From NCBI GenBank assembly GCA_942493345.1, contig OW818695.1, positions 3,038,001 through 3,102,000 on the forward strand: a stretch of DNA of 64,000 nucleotides, given 5' to 3'. Positions 1 to 7,513 of the stretch are shown here, piece after piece (the first letter of the stretch is position 1; each line of letters begins with the position of its first letter). The notes under the pieces were generated by a model. It was not told the origin of the DNA and searched no databases. It saw nothing but the letters and a program-made list of their open reading frames with translations. This stretch comes from GWE2-42-39 sp942493345 (GTDB lineage Bacteria; Bacteroidota; Bacteroidia; Bacteroidales; Prolixibacteraceae). A program made the translations under genes and the position numbers.

Positions 1-660
1 AGTAAAAGGCATCAGGTAAGTCCAAACGGTGGTGTCTGATTGCAGGCTGGCAAAATCGTAATTGTTTTTCTGAAAATCGGACAAGGCATACAGTGTTTTG
101 TCGAACCGTTTGCCGGTTTCATTGAGTTGTTGCCTTGCAAAATCCATTATTTGTTTAAACTGAACGGTGTTCGGGCTTACTTTCAATTCGCCCAGTTGAA
201 ACATTAGTTGTTCTTTGTCGAGCAGGTAGCGGTGCTGTGTCAGAAAATCGTTGGTGAGCAACAAAAATTTGGTGCCTGGTCGGTACGAAGCCGCAATTTC
301 GATGGCTTTGTTACGGACCTGTTCCAGCAAAATTCCTTTTTCGCCTTCCAGCCTCATACTGAATGAATTGTCGATGTAAATAGCAACGGCTTGCCGGGCG
401 CGATGTTCAGTTTTGTTGTTTATTGGAATGTATGGCTGGCTGAACGTAGAAACAAGGGCGCTGATGGCCAGAATCCGGGAGATCAGGATCAGTATTTGTT
501 TGAGTTGTGTCTTTTTTTGTGAATCCTTTTTTACCGCTTTCAGAAAATTCACATTGCTGAAATAAACGATTTTGTACCGTTTGAAGTTAAAAAAATGGAT
601 GATCAGCGGAATGCTGACCGCCAGCAATGCAAAAAGAAAAAACGGGAAAAGAAATTTCAT
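1..660 (-). CDS. BatA-like aerotolerance protein with VWA domain (3' end outside window)
   Basis: The reading frame starts at the ATG at 658-660 (minus) and stays open to the window edge, giving about 220 residues. The N-terminus MKFLFPFFLFALLAVSIPLI is a hydrophobic anchor followed by IHFFNFKRYK, the hallmark of the BatA N-terminal domain of Bacteroidota. A second membrane segment lies near residues 55-75. Next comes AIYIDNSFSM, whose DNSFS fits the MIDAS DxSxS metal-binding motif of von Willebrand A domains. BatA-family proteins are membrane-anchored and often sit near MoxR/Bat genes; their exact role is unclear. The gene follows the TetR-led operon on the same strand after a 97-base gap. 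Family assignment is firm; the C-terminal architecture cannot be seen. Confidence 0.8.
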   Translation of the reverse strand, partial: MKFLFPFFLFALLAVSIPLIIHFFNFKRYKIVYFSNVNFLKAVKKDSQKKTQLKQILILISRILAISALVSTFSQPYIPINNKTEHRARQAVAIYIDNSFSMRLEGEKGILLEQVRNKAIEIAASYRPGTKFLLLTNDFLTQHRYLLDKEQLMFQLGELKVSPNTVQFKQIMDFARQQLNETGKRFDKTLYALSDFQKNNYDFASLQSDTTVWTYLMPFT

Positions 661-757
661 GATGTCTTGTTTTCAGGAACAAAAATAATCGATTCGTCCG
701 AACAATCGGGATTGTAACAAAAAAAGCAGCAATTTCTCAATCCAGTAATTTCATAAT

Positions 758-1921
758 TCAAAAACTCCATCGAATCCGGGCAAAAGCCAGCTTCCCGATA
801 TCGCCGAACTCGGTTCCTTCGTCGCCAAAAAATAGTTGCCCGGTAAGCATTAATTCCAGATTGTTCTGAAGAGAATAGGTAAATGCCGGGCCAACATAAA
901 ACGAATGGTCGCAGGGGTTCATAATTCCTGAAAAACTACCATTGAGCAAAGGCGTAAACGGAAAAGATACCTGTCCGAACAAAGCATATTTGGCAAACGA
1001 CAATTGTTTCGCCGACATGTCGGGGTTAAAAAGAATGTCCATTCCTCCGGCTTTTCCAGTTGTGCCGCGACTGTTGAAAAGCGCTCCGGCATGGAGGTAC
1101 AGACTGTTTTTTAGGGTGTAATCGCCCGAAATGGAAGCAACCGTTGATTCCACCGGATTGTCAATATTGTTGCGCGGAATGAAATGGGTGATTTCTCCCC
1201 TGAATCCGCCGCCTTTGATGTCGCCCGACCAGCCACCGCCAATAATATAGTCGTCGCCTACCCGGCCCGATAAAACCTGAAAATCGTAATCCCATTTGCT
1301 GAAACGGTACAAACCGGCCAACGCCATGTGATGTACATTGTCGCCCATTTTAAAAACCAGTTCGGCCGATGAAGTCACTCCTGTATAATATTGGATTTTT
1401 ACAGCATCAGAGCCGGGTCGTTCTTCGTAATCGAAGTCGAAATACGAAAAGGTGTTAAACACATCGTTCGGGTTCCAAACTAGGTTCACGCCCCAGTTGA
1501 TGCGTTGCCGCCCGACTCGGAACTGCCATTTGCCGCTGGTGTAGTCAATGTATGCGCGGTCGATCATCGAATGCACAAACCAGTTTTTCGAATCGGCGGA
1601 AATCCAGGAAAGATCGAGCCAGCCGTTGTCGTAATCGATGGTTGATTTGTATGCGGGAAATTCGCGAGTGATATTCCCGAATATCAAACGGTTGCGCATT
1701 TCAGTAATAACAGTAATTGTATTGCTGGCGTACCATTTAAAATTCAGGCGGTTGTGGATGATGTTGGTGTTCAGTTGGTCGATGTCGGTACCAACCAGTT
1801 CTTGTTTCGGGGAATAATACATTTGCAAATCTTTCAGGTAGCCGTTTAGCGCCCATTTTCGTTCCTGTGAAAAGCTGTTGATACTCAACAGAAGAAAAGA
1901 TAGTATGAATATTCGTTTCAT
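758..1921 (-). CDS. Predicted outer-membrane beta-barrel (porin-like), export-operon associated
   Basis: The start is taken at the ATG at 1919-1921, because it opens a clean signal peptide (MKRIFILSFLLLSINSFSQ, cleavage after FSQ). An upstream ATG would add 14 residues lying inside the preceding gene. The mature protein, about 370 residues, has alternating aromatic/hydrophobic strands and ends in FARIRWSF, a terminal Phe typical of barrels. Segments such as GKWQFRVGRQRINWG and WNPNDVFNTF resemble DcaP/DUF1302-like porins, but I cannot name the family. It starts two bases after the stop of the CAP-domain gene and closes an operon that holds an ABC exporter and a lipoprotein-sorting protein. 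It may be the outer-membrane component or cargo of that system. Confidence 0.65.
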   Translation of the reverse strand: MKRIFILSFLLLSINSFSQERKWALNGYLKDLQMYYSPKQELVGTDIDQLNTNIIHNRLNFKWYASNTITVITEMRNRLIFGNITREFPAYKSTIDYDNGWLDLSWISADSKNWFVHSMIDRAYIDYTSGKWQFRVGRQRINWGVNLVWNPNDVFNTFSYFDFDYEERPGSDAVKIQYYTGVTSSAELVFKMGDNVHHMALAGLYRFSKWDYDFQVLSGRVGDDYIIGGGWSGDIKGGGFRGEITHFIPRNNIDNPVESTVASISGDYTLKNSLYLHAGALFNSRGTTGKAGGMDILFNPDMSAKQLSFAKYALFGQVSFPFTPLLNGSFSGIMNPCDHSFYVGPAFTYSLQNNLELMLTGQLFFGDEGTEFGDIGKLAFARIRWSF

Positions 1922-1923
1922 TC

Positions 1924-2574
1924 TTATTTGCTTTTGTAACTTCCGGCAAAGTCCATCACACAAGTGACCCCGTAACTGGGATGGCTGTCATACGATACTC
2001 CGGCAACGGTAAATGCCGGATTTAAAATATTCGCGCGATGTCCTCGTTCGGGAACGCCATCGTCGATCAGGAGTGAAATAACAATTTGGCGGGCATCTTC
2101 AATTCCGTATGAAATATTTTCGGCTGCTGAAATATCCCAGGTGCCGTGTCGCTCAATGCGGTCTATTGGTTTCGATCCATTGCTGCCAAAATGCCCGATG
2201 CCCCCGCTTTCGCGCTGGTCCTTCACGTGATCGAAAGCCGCGAGATAAAGACCTTTTTCCGGGTTCAGCGGATCGGCAGAACGTGCATTTATCATGAAGC
2301 GGATACATTCATCCAATGCTTTTCTTCCTTCGGAAGTAATTATTGTTGGCTGACCCGAACGAATATATTTATTTCCATTGTAAAAAGGACGCAGATTAAC
2401 CATGTATTCTTCGGCATAACGGGTCGGATTACTTCTCGCTTTATTTATTTCATACATGATTTCCTTTTCGGTTTGAGACATATAATCCGAGTTTCTGGCC
2501 GTATTTAGCTCACTTTCCCAGTTACTTTGAGAAACCAATAGTGAAATGGTCAAAAAATAATGGAAAATGTTCAT
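1924..2574 (-). CDS. CAP/SCP-domain secreted protein
   Basis: A 216-residue protein with an N-terminal signal (MNIFHYFLTISLLVSQS). The CAP (cysteine-rich secretory protein/antigen 5/PR-1) fold shows in its usual order: EIMYEINKARSNP near residue 40, HFGSNGS near 125, AENISYG near 150 and GHRANILNPAFTVAGVS near 180. The His and Glu residues in these motifs normally form the CAP cavity. Bacterial CAP proteins are envelope proteins of mostly unknown biochemistry. It lies 8 bases downstream of the ABC ATPase gene and 2 bases upstream of the barrel gene, so it is co-transcribed with the export module. Family call is strong, function unknown. Confidence 0.85.
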   Translation of the reverse strand: MNIFHYFLTISLLVSQSNWESELNTARNSDYMSQTEKEIMYEINKARSNPTRYAEEYMVNLRPFYNGNKYIRSGQPTIITSEGRKALDECIRFMINARSADPLNPEKGLYLAAFDHVKDQRESGGIGHFGSNGSKPIDRIERHGTWDISAAENISYGIEDARQIVISLLIDDGVPERGHRANILNPAFTVAGVSYDSHPSYGVTCVMDFAGSYKSK

Positions 2575-2582
2575 GTTTCGTA

Positions 2583-3269
2583 TTAATTTTTGCGGACGTC
2601 GCTGATTATTTTCCCGTCTTCGAGCGTAATTACCCGGTGGGCTTTGTTCATTACCCGCTGGTCGTGTGTCGAAAATATAAAAGTAATATTTTCCTTCCGG
2701 TTCAGCTCTTCCATGATGTCGAGCAGGTTTTCGGTCGATTTTGAGTCGAGGTTGGCGGTGGGTTCGTCGGCCAGTACAAATTTGGGTTTCGAGGCCAGCG
2801 CCCGTGCTACCGCAACCCGCTGTTGCTGTCCGCCCGATAATTTATTCGGGCGACTGTTTTCGCGGCCTTCCAACCCGACTGCTTTCAGCAATTCCATTGT
2901 TCTGTTTTCGCGTTCGGCCTTCGGACGGTTTTGCAGGTGCATGATGAACTCCACGTTTTCTTTGGCTGTCAGTACCGGAATCAGGTTGTATGCCTGAAAA
3001 ACAAAGCCGATATTTCGCATTCTGAAATCGATGAGTTGCGAAGATTTTAACTGGCTCAGGTCGGTCCCATCAATCAGGATACTTCCCTCAGTGGGTTGAT
3101 CCAACCCGCCCAACATGTTCAGCAGGGTTGTTTTCCCCGAACCCGATGGACCAACAATAGCGGCAAATTCGCCTTTTTCAAAACTCAGGTCAACGCCATT
3201 TACGGCATGAACTTTTACTTCTGAATCATTGTACGTTTTGTGCAGGTTTTTTATGTCGATAATTTTCAT
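2583..3269 (-). CDS. ABC transporter ATP-binding protein, LolD/MacB type
   Basis: This 228-residue ATPase has every ABC motif: Walker A GPSGSGKTT (~40), Q-loop FVFQAYNLIP (~90), signature LSGGQQQRVAVARAL (~143), Walker B FVLADEPTANLD (~165) and H-loop STHD (~200). Its compact size and QAYNLIPVLTAKENVEF segment place it with LolD/MacB/FtsE-like ATPases that drive FtsX-type permeases. Two such permeases are encoded directly upstream (3352-4569 and 4584-5855), so a heterodimeric mechanotransmission exporter is expected. Together with the LolA-like protein at 5973 it probably moves a lipoprotein or lipid between membranes. The substrate cannot be read from sequence. Confidence 0.9.
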   Translation of the reverse strand: MKIIDIKNLHKTYNDSEVKVHAVNGVDLSFEKGEFAAIVGPSGSGKTTLLNMLGGLDQPTEGSILIDGTDLSQLKSSQLIDFRMRNIGFVFQAYNLIPVLTAKENVEFIMHLQNRPKAERENRTMELLKAVGLEGRENSRPNKLSGGQQQRVAVARALASKPKFVLADEPTANLDSKSTENLLDIMEELNRKENITFIFSTHDQRVMNKAHRVITLEDGKIISDVRKN

Positions 3270-3317
3270 GGTTCAAAATATTTTATAGTTGCCTTGATTC
3301 TTTATCTCATTCATTTT

Positions 3318-3349
3318 TCTCAAATTCTTCCATTCTCAAATTCTTCCAT
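3318..3349. repeat. 16-bp tandem duplication between permease and ATPase genes
   Basis: The unit tctcaaattcttccat occurs twice head to tail in the 82-base spacer between the ATPase and the permease genes. Low-complexity word duplications of this kind recur in intergenic gaps of this window (for example 49351-49431). No function is evident. Confidence 0.7.
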
Positions 3350-3351
3350 TT

Positions 3352-4569
3352 TTACTCTGTTCTTATCGCTTCTGCAGGATTGTATTTCAGCGCTTTCCGG
3401 GCCGGGTAAATAGATGCCAAAATGCCTGTTATTACTACCAGTATACTGATTACAATTACCATTTCTGTTTCAATAGTAGGGTAGATATGGGTACTGTATC
3501 CCCAGTCTTCCAGTCCGGTGGCATACATCGAAAGGTCTATTCCGTTTTTCATAGTCGCATAGGTGACACCCAGTCCAAGCAGGATGCCGGTTATACCACC
3601 AGTGAGGGTGAGCAAAACAGTCTCGAGCATCAACATCCAAAACACCCTTGCTTTGCTCATTCCGACGGCCATCAACATTCCTAGTTCCTTCACCCGTTCC
3701 AGTACCACCATCAGCATGGTGTTTACAATGCCAAAGCCGAGGGCCAGCAGAATAATTACCACAAACATATAGGTATACATGTTGCCGATTTCGTTGATAT
3801 ATCCCAGTTCAGGCGTCAGTTGCTTCCAGTTTTGCACATCCAATTCCGGGTAGTTTGCTTGCATCGATTTGGTCTGTTTTTCCAGTTTTTCGGGTTCTTT
3901 CAGATGGACTACAATTTCGTGGGCAACTGTTTCGTCCAGAGCAGCCAATCGTGCTAAATCGGTGTTTCGCACGAAAACGTTCATTTCTTCGTACATTCCG
4001 TTCGATGCGTTATAGATGCCGCACACCCTGAAAGCGCCTCCGGTAATATGTCCCTGTGCGTCCTGAAGGGTGATCACCAGCTTCGAGTGCAATTTTACTT
4101 TCAGCTTTTTTGCCAGTTTTTTTCCAATGAAAACCGGGTTGCGGCTCACACTTTCAAAATAGTCGCCCTCAATAACTTTGGTGTGCAAATTGGTAACCGT
4201 CTTTTCCTTTTCCGGGTCGATGCCCATGATTCGCACGCCGGTTCCCGTTTCCGAAGAAGCGATCATCGACTGGATAACAATGCGCGGGCTGGTTCCGTCA
4301 ACGGCTTTGTCCTGTAAAATTTCTTCGGACAATTTTACCCCATCTGGAATATATTTTTTGAGTTCGTAGTTTTCAGTGAACTTCGGGTCGTGTATCTGAA
4401 TGTGCGAAACTTCTGTTTCCACACCTGCTTCGAGACGCTGGTTCAGCCATCCTTTTGTAAACGTGGTGGTGAAAACGCCGGCAAACATTCCGATGGCAAT
4501 GGCGGCAATAATTACGCCCGAACGTACCGGGCTTCGCCAAATATTTCTCCAGGCTATTGATCCTATCAT
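3352..4569 (-). CDS. FtsX/LolE-type ABC transporter permease
   Basis: A 405-residue permease with the MacB-PCD/FtsX layout. A first transmembrane helix follows SIAWRNIWRSPVRS (residues ~5-35), then a ~240-residue periplasmic domain, then three C-terminal helices around 270-300, 315-345 and 370-392. The final helix runs into SIYPARKALKYNPAEAIRTE, the standard FtsX ending. It begins 14 bases after the stop of the other permease (4584-5855), from which it differs clearly, so the pair likely forms a LolC/LolE-like heterodimer powered by the ATPase at 2583-3269. Cargo unknown. Confidence 0.88.
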   Translation of the reverse strand: MIGSIAWRNIWRSPVRSGVIIAAIAIGMFAGVFTTTFTKGWLNQRLEAGVETEVSHIQIHDPKFTENYELKKYIPDGVKLSEEILQDKAVDGTSPRIVIQSMIASSETGTGVRIMGIDPEKEKTVTNLHTKVIEGDYFESVSRNPVFIGKKLAKKLKVKLHSKLVITLQDAQGHITGGAFRVCGIYNASNGMYEEMNVFVRNTDLARLAALDETVAHEIVVHLKEPEKLEKQTKSMQANYPELDVQNWKQLTPELGYINEIGNMYTYMFVVIILLALGFGIVNTMLMVVLERVKELGMLMAVGMSKARVFWMLMLETVLLTLTGGITGILLGLGVTYATMKNGIDLSMYATGLEDWGYSTHIYPTIETEMVIVISILVVITGILASIYPARKALKYNPAEAIRTE

Positions 4570-4583
4570 CGTTTTTTTATTTT

Positions 4584-5855
4584 TTATGAGTGCAATGCTT
4601 TTATTTCGTTCAATCGAAAGGCTGCGACAACAGGATATATCGCGATGATTATCGTCAATATAAACACACTGATTGCCTGATGATAAAACACGCCCGGGGT
4701 CGATGAGAAAAACATGTACGGTTCGAAGCCAAATTCTTCCATCATTTGTGCTGCTTGCCCGGTAAATGGTATCGGGTTGGCCTTCTGAATTTGAATGAGT
4801 GGCAGTGCAACCAATATTCCGGAGGCAATTCCCATGAGACCGATCAGTATTGTTTCGAACAAGAGGATGATTGCCAGCTTCCCTTTCTTCATACCTACTG
4901 AAACCATTACCCCGAATTCGTGTTTGCGTTCGGCAATCATCATCATGATCGTTCCCAGTACGCCGAACGCAATGACCATGTAAAGTATTGCTTTCATAAT
5001 CACTCCGCTTGCCCTGTCGCCCTCAATCTGTTGTACCACTTCGGGTTGCATTTCTTCCCAACTCATCACGGAATACGGCAATTGTATATCATTTTTCAGG
5101 TTACGTAAAGTCCGCCGCATCATATCGCTGTCTTTTATATTTACCACCAGTGAGGTGAGCCGGTTTTCAGCGCTGAAAAATTCCTGGCATTTGGGTAAAG
5201 CCATGTAAACAATGGTTTTATTCAGTTCGGGCGATACATGTTTTATGATTCCGCGCACCGGAAATTTTCCGGCGGCACTCACCCCGTGAAAACCTTGGCT
5301 GATCATTACCAGCGTGTCGTTCAGTTGCAGTTTGAGGTAGTTGGCAAGCCCCTCGCCAATAATTACACCTTCGTCGTTTTTTGTGAGGTAGTTGCCTTTT
5401 GTAATTTTTTCTGAAATGCTGGTTAGTTGGTTCTCAGCTTCCGGGTCGATGCCGAAAACAATGGCGCCTTTGGTTAATTCTTCGGAAGAAGCTAGTCCAA
5501 ACGATTCGAGGCGGGGAATGACAAAGTCAACATCTTTGTTGTCCATGATTTTGTCGGTCAGCGCCTGATCGTATTCAAAAGTATTGTTGATGCTTTTGTT
5601 TTCCCAGTACTCTTCGTGGTGTACCTGGATGTACCCGGAATAAAATTTCACCACAATTTCGACCATTTTCTCGTACGAACCTTCCTGCATAGAAGTCATA
5701 TAAGCTGACAGCAAAACCCCGAAGAATATGGATGAAACAGTGATCAGTGTCCGGCGTTTGTTGCGCCATAGATTGCGCCATGCTAGTTTAAAAGCCTCCC
5801 TCAACCCTTCCCAGAGAGGGGAGAAAAGAGAGCGACGGTTCTTTTCTTGTTTCAT
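4584..5855 (-). CDS. FtsX/LolC-type ABC transporter permease with repeat-derived N-terminus
   Basis: A 423-residue permease of the FtsX/MacB-PCD family. Helix 1 follows FKLAWRNLWRNKRRTLITVSS, a periplasmic domain covers about 60-285, and three helices lie near 285-315, 330-360 and 390-415. The usual N-terminus of such proteins begins near LAWRNLWRNKRRT. Here about 23 extra residues precede it, and part of them (SPLWEGLREAF) is encoded by a C/G-rich palindromic repeat at 5794-5823 that also occurs in the spacer just upstream (5936-5971). A repeat copy therefore seems to have entered the frame without disrupting it. It partners the permease at 3352-4569. Confidence 0.88.
   Translation of the reverse strand: MKQEKNRRSLFSPLWEGLREAFKLAWRNLWRNKRRTLITVSSIFFGVLLSAYMTSMQEGSYEKMVEIVVKFYSGYIQVHHEEYWENKSINNTFEYDQALTDKIMDNKDVDFVIPRLESFGLASSEELTKGAIVFGIDPEAENQLTSISEKITKGNYLTKNDEGVIIGEGLANYLKLQLNDTLVMISQGFHGVSAAGKFPVRGIIKHVSPELNKTIVYMALPKCQEFFSAENRLTSLVVNIKDSDMMRRTLRNLKNDIQLPYSVMSWEEMQPEVVQQIEGDRASGVIMKAILYMVIAFGVLGTIMMMIAERKHEFGVMVSVGMKKGKLAIILLFETILIGLMGIASGILVALPLIQIQKANPIPFTGQAAQMMEEFGFEPYMFFSSTPGVFYHQAISVFILTIIIAIYPVVAAFRLNEIKALHS
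5794..5823. repeat. C/G-rich palindromic repeat, copy A (inside permease CDS)
   Basis: The plus strand reads cctccctcaacccttccc followed by agagagggg. It is the same family as copies at 5936, 38768 and 47052, but it sits inside the 5' end of the permease gene, inverted relative to its transcription, and encodes SPLWEGLREAF. Confidence 0.7.
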
Positions 5856-5935
5856 ATCCGATGTTTTTATTTATCAATCAGTCAAGAATGAATCTTGTAC
5901 GAATTAAATATTTTCAAATTAAGCTCTTCCTAAAA

Positions 5936-5971
5936 CGCCCTCCCTTTCGGGGAGGGTTGGGGAGGGGCTTT
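5936..5971. repeat. C/G-rich palindromic repeat, copy B
   Basis: ccctccctttcggggaggg followed by ttggggagggg, in the 117-base spacer between the LolA-like gene and the permease. The element can fold into a small C/G hairpin and lies in an intra-operon gap, as do copies at 38768 and 47052. Confidence 0.75.
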
Positions 5972-5972
5972 C

Positions 5973-6719
5973 TTATTTTACCTTCTTCATGTTTTGTATC
6001 GAAAAGAAATCTTCTTTTAAAGGTACATCAAAATCCATTGCTTCAAAAATCATAATGGTTTTATGCCCTTCTTTATCTGCAGGTATCATTTCCATGCGGC
6101 ATGGAATCACACGGTCGTCCATTTTTTTGATGTCCGAAAAGACTTCGTGATTAACCAGTATTCCGTCCTCATCGTAATATTCAGCCTTTAGCCAGAGCTT
6201 ATCTTTTTTGCTGACCCACATAATCACTTTTCCCCAAACGACCGGAGCATTTTCTGTAGGGGTCATTTCAATCTTGTAACAATCGTAACCCTGAATTTTT
6301 TCGGTTCCAGCCAGTTGGTGTGTGTAATCTTTCACCAGCGATGATTCTTTCACCAGGTCATCGTTGGTGAAATCGGAGCCCATCCACGACTGCATCATCA
6401 TCGATGGCGGAATTTTTACCATGCGTTCGATGCTGGGAATCCAGTTCCACATTTCGTTCTGGCGTTTCAGGAAAACCTGGCCTTTTTCTTTTGCCGGGGC
6501 AGTGATGTAAATGAGCGAATATTCGGTGCCCAGCGACCAGCTTTTCATGCTGATTGTACGCGACCATCCGGGGCGTTCAATGGTCATCGAGAACGAACCG
6601 GTACTCGAATTACCTCGTGCTTTTTCATCGGCCTCGCGAACCAGTTGTTTTACATCAATTTCCTGTGCAAAAACTAAAAATGAAGTGAAAAATAAAAGAA
6701 TAGTTAGTTTACATTTCAT
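5973..6719 (-). CDS. Outer-membrane lipoprotein-sorting protein (LolA-like)
   Basis: A 248-residue secreted protein with signal peptide MKCKLTILLFFTSFLVFAQ. The mature part carries signatures of the LolA-like outer membrane lipoprotein-sorting family: RPGWSRTISMKSWS (~50), PAKEKGQVFLKRQNEMWNWIP (~78-97, split here by position only), MMQSWMGSDFTNDDLVKESS (~110) and the DYTHQLAGTEKIQGYDCYKIEM segment. Members usually sit beside RND or FtsX exporters, as here. Its start overlaps the TetR stop by 11 bases, so translational coupling is likely. Predicted role: a periplasmic carrier that receives a lipidated cargo from the ABC exporter encoded downstream. Cargo unknown. Confidence 0.85.
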   Translation of the reverse strand: MKCKLTILLFFTSFLVFAQEIDVKQLVREADEKARGNSSTGSFSMTIERPGWSRTISMKSWSLGTEYSLIYITAPAKEKGQVFLKRQNEMWNWIPSIERMVKIPPSMMMQSWMGSDFTNDDLVKESSLVKDYTHQLAGTEKIQGYDCYKIEMTPTENAPVVWGKVIMWVSKKDKLWLKAEYYDEDGILVNHEVFSDIKKMDDRVIPCRMEMIPADKEGHKTIMIFEAMDFDVPLKEDFFSIQNMKKVK

Positions 6720-7326
6720 GGCAGTCGGTATTTTTATTGTTGCTGATTAAACGAAAACAGGCGTCGATCGTATCTTTCACAATGTCATCTGTCAGAAAGA
6801 AGTGGGGAGAAGTGAGGACTATCAGGGTTGCCCCTTTCAGTAGAAAAGATATGCTCATCAAATCTTTATCGGGTGTTGAACTTCCTTGCGATACGATAAA
6901 CTCGCGCAAGGTCTTCACCAACTTAAGCCCTTTTTCATAGTACTTTTGGGCATATGATTCTAAAATCTGAGGTTGAAAAACCAATGCGAAATAAAGTTTC
7001 CAGAATTGCCGGTTTTCATCGACTGATTTTATGGTTGCCTTGATAAAGCTTATAAATTCATCTTTTGTAAGTATTCCGTCTTTATCGAAATCAAATTGCG
7101 AATAAACGTTATCAAAAGCCCATCTGGTGATTTCTTCCAGAATATCATTTTTGCTCTCGAAATAATTGTAAATAAGTCCTTTTGAAATTTGAGCTTTTTT
7201 TGCAATCTGGCTAATGGAAGTGCCATGAAACCCGTTTTCTGCAAAGAGTTCCAGTGCCACGTCCATAATCAGTTTTTTCTTTTCCTGACGAATTTGTTCA
7301 AATTGTTTTGATGACCTTGGGCACAT
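6709..7326 (-). CDS. TetR-family transcriptional regulator
   Basis: A 205-residue regulator. Residues ~18-62 form the TetR helix-turn-helix (ALELFAENGFHGTSISQIAKKA, recognition part ISKGLIYNYFESKNDIL). The C-terminal ligand domain is divergent, as is normal. It is the first gene of the minus-strand export operon and overlaps the LolA-like gene by 11 bases. A quasi-palindrome 17 bases upstream (7343-7356) is a probable autoregulatory operator. It likely controls the whole operon in response to an envelope-active or lipophilic ligand (inference). Confidence 0.9.
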   Translation of the reverse strand: MCPRSSKQFEQIRQEKKKLIMDVALELFAENGFHGTSISQIAKKAQISKGLIYNYFESKNDILEEITRWAFDNVYSQFDFDKDGILTKDEFISFIKATIKSVDENRQFWKLYFALVFQPQILESYAQKYYEKGLKLVKTLREFIVSQGSSTPDKDLMSISFLLKGATLIVLTSPHFFLTDDIVKDTIDACFRLISNNKNTDCHEM

Positions 7327-7342
7327 ATCTTATTTTTATGAC

Positions 7343-7356
7343 TGAACGGTCGGTCA
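7343..7356. promoter_or_regulatory. Candidate TetR-type operator
   Basis: TGAACGGTCGGTCA is an imperfect palindrome (TGAnCGnnCGnTCA), resembling operators of TetR-family repressors. It lies 17 bases upstream of the TetR start codon, where a repressor would occlude transcription. It also faces the divergent gene at 7514. Confidence 0.55.
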
Positions 7357-7513
7357 AAAGTATAAATATTTGATCAATTGAATTTTAATTCCGGTGGATT
7401 TTTTTTGAGAAAAATCGTGCTGTATTCGACCTAATGTTTAGTTAATTTGGAACAATAAATATTCTGAATATTTTTACAGTTAAAAACAGGTTCGTTGCGG
7501 AATCGATTTACAA

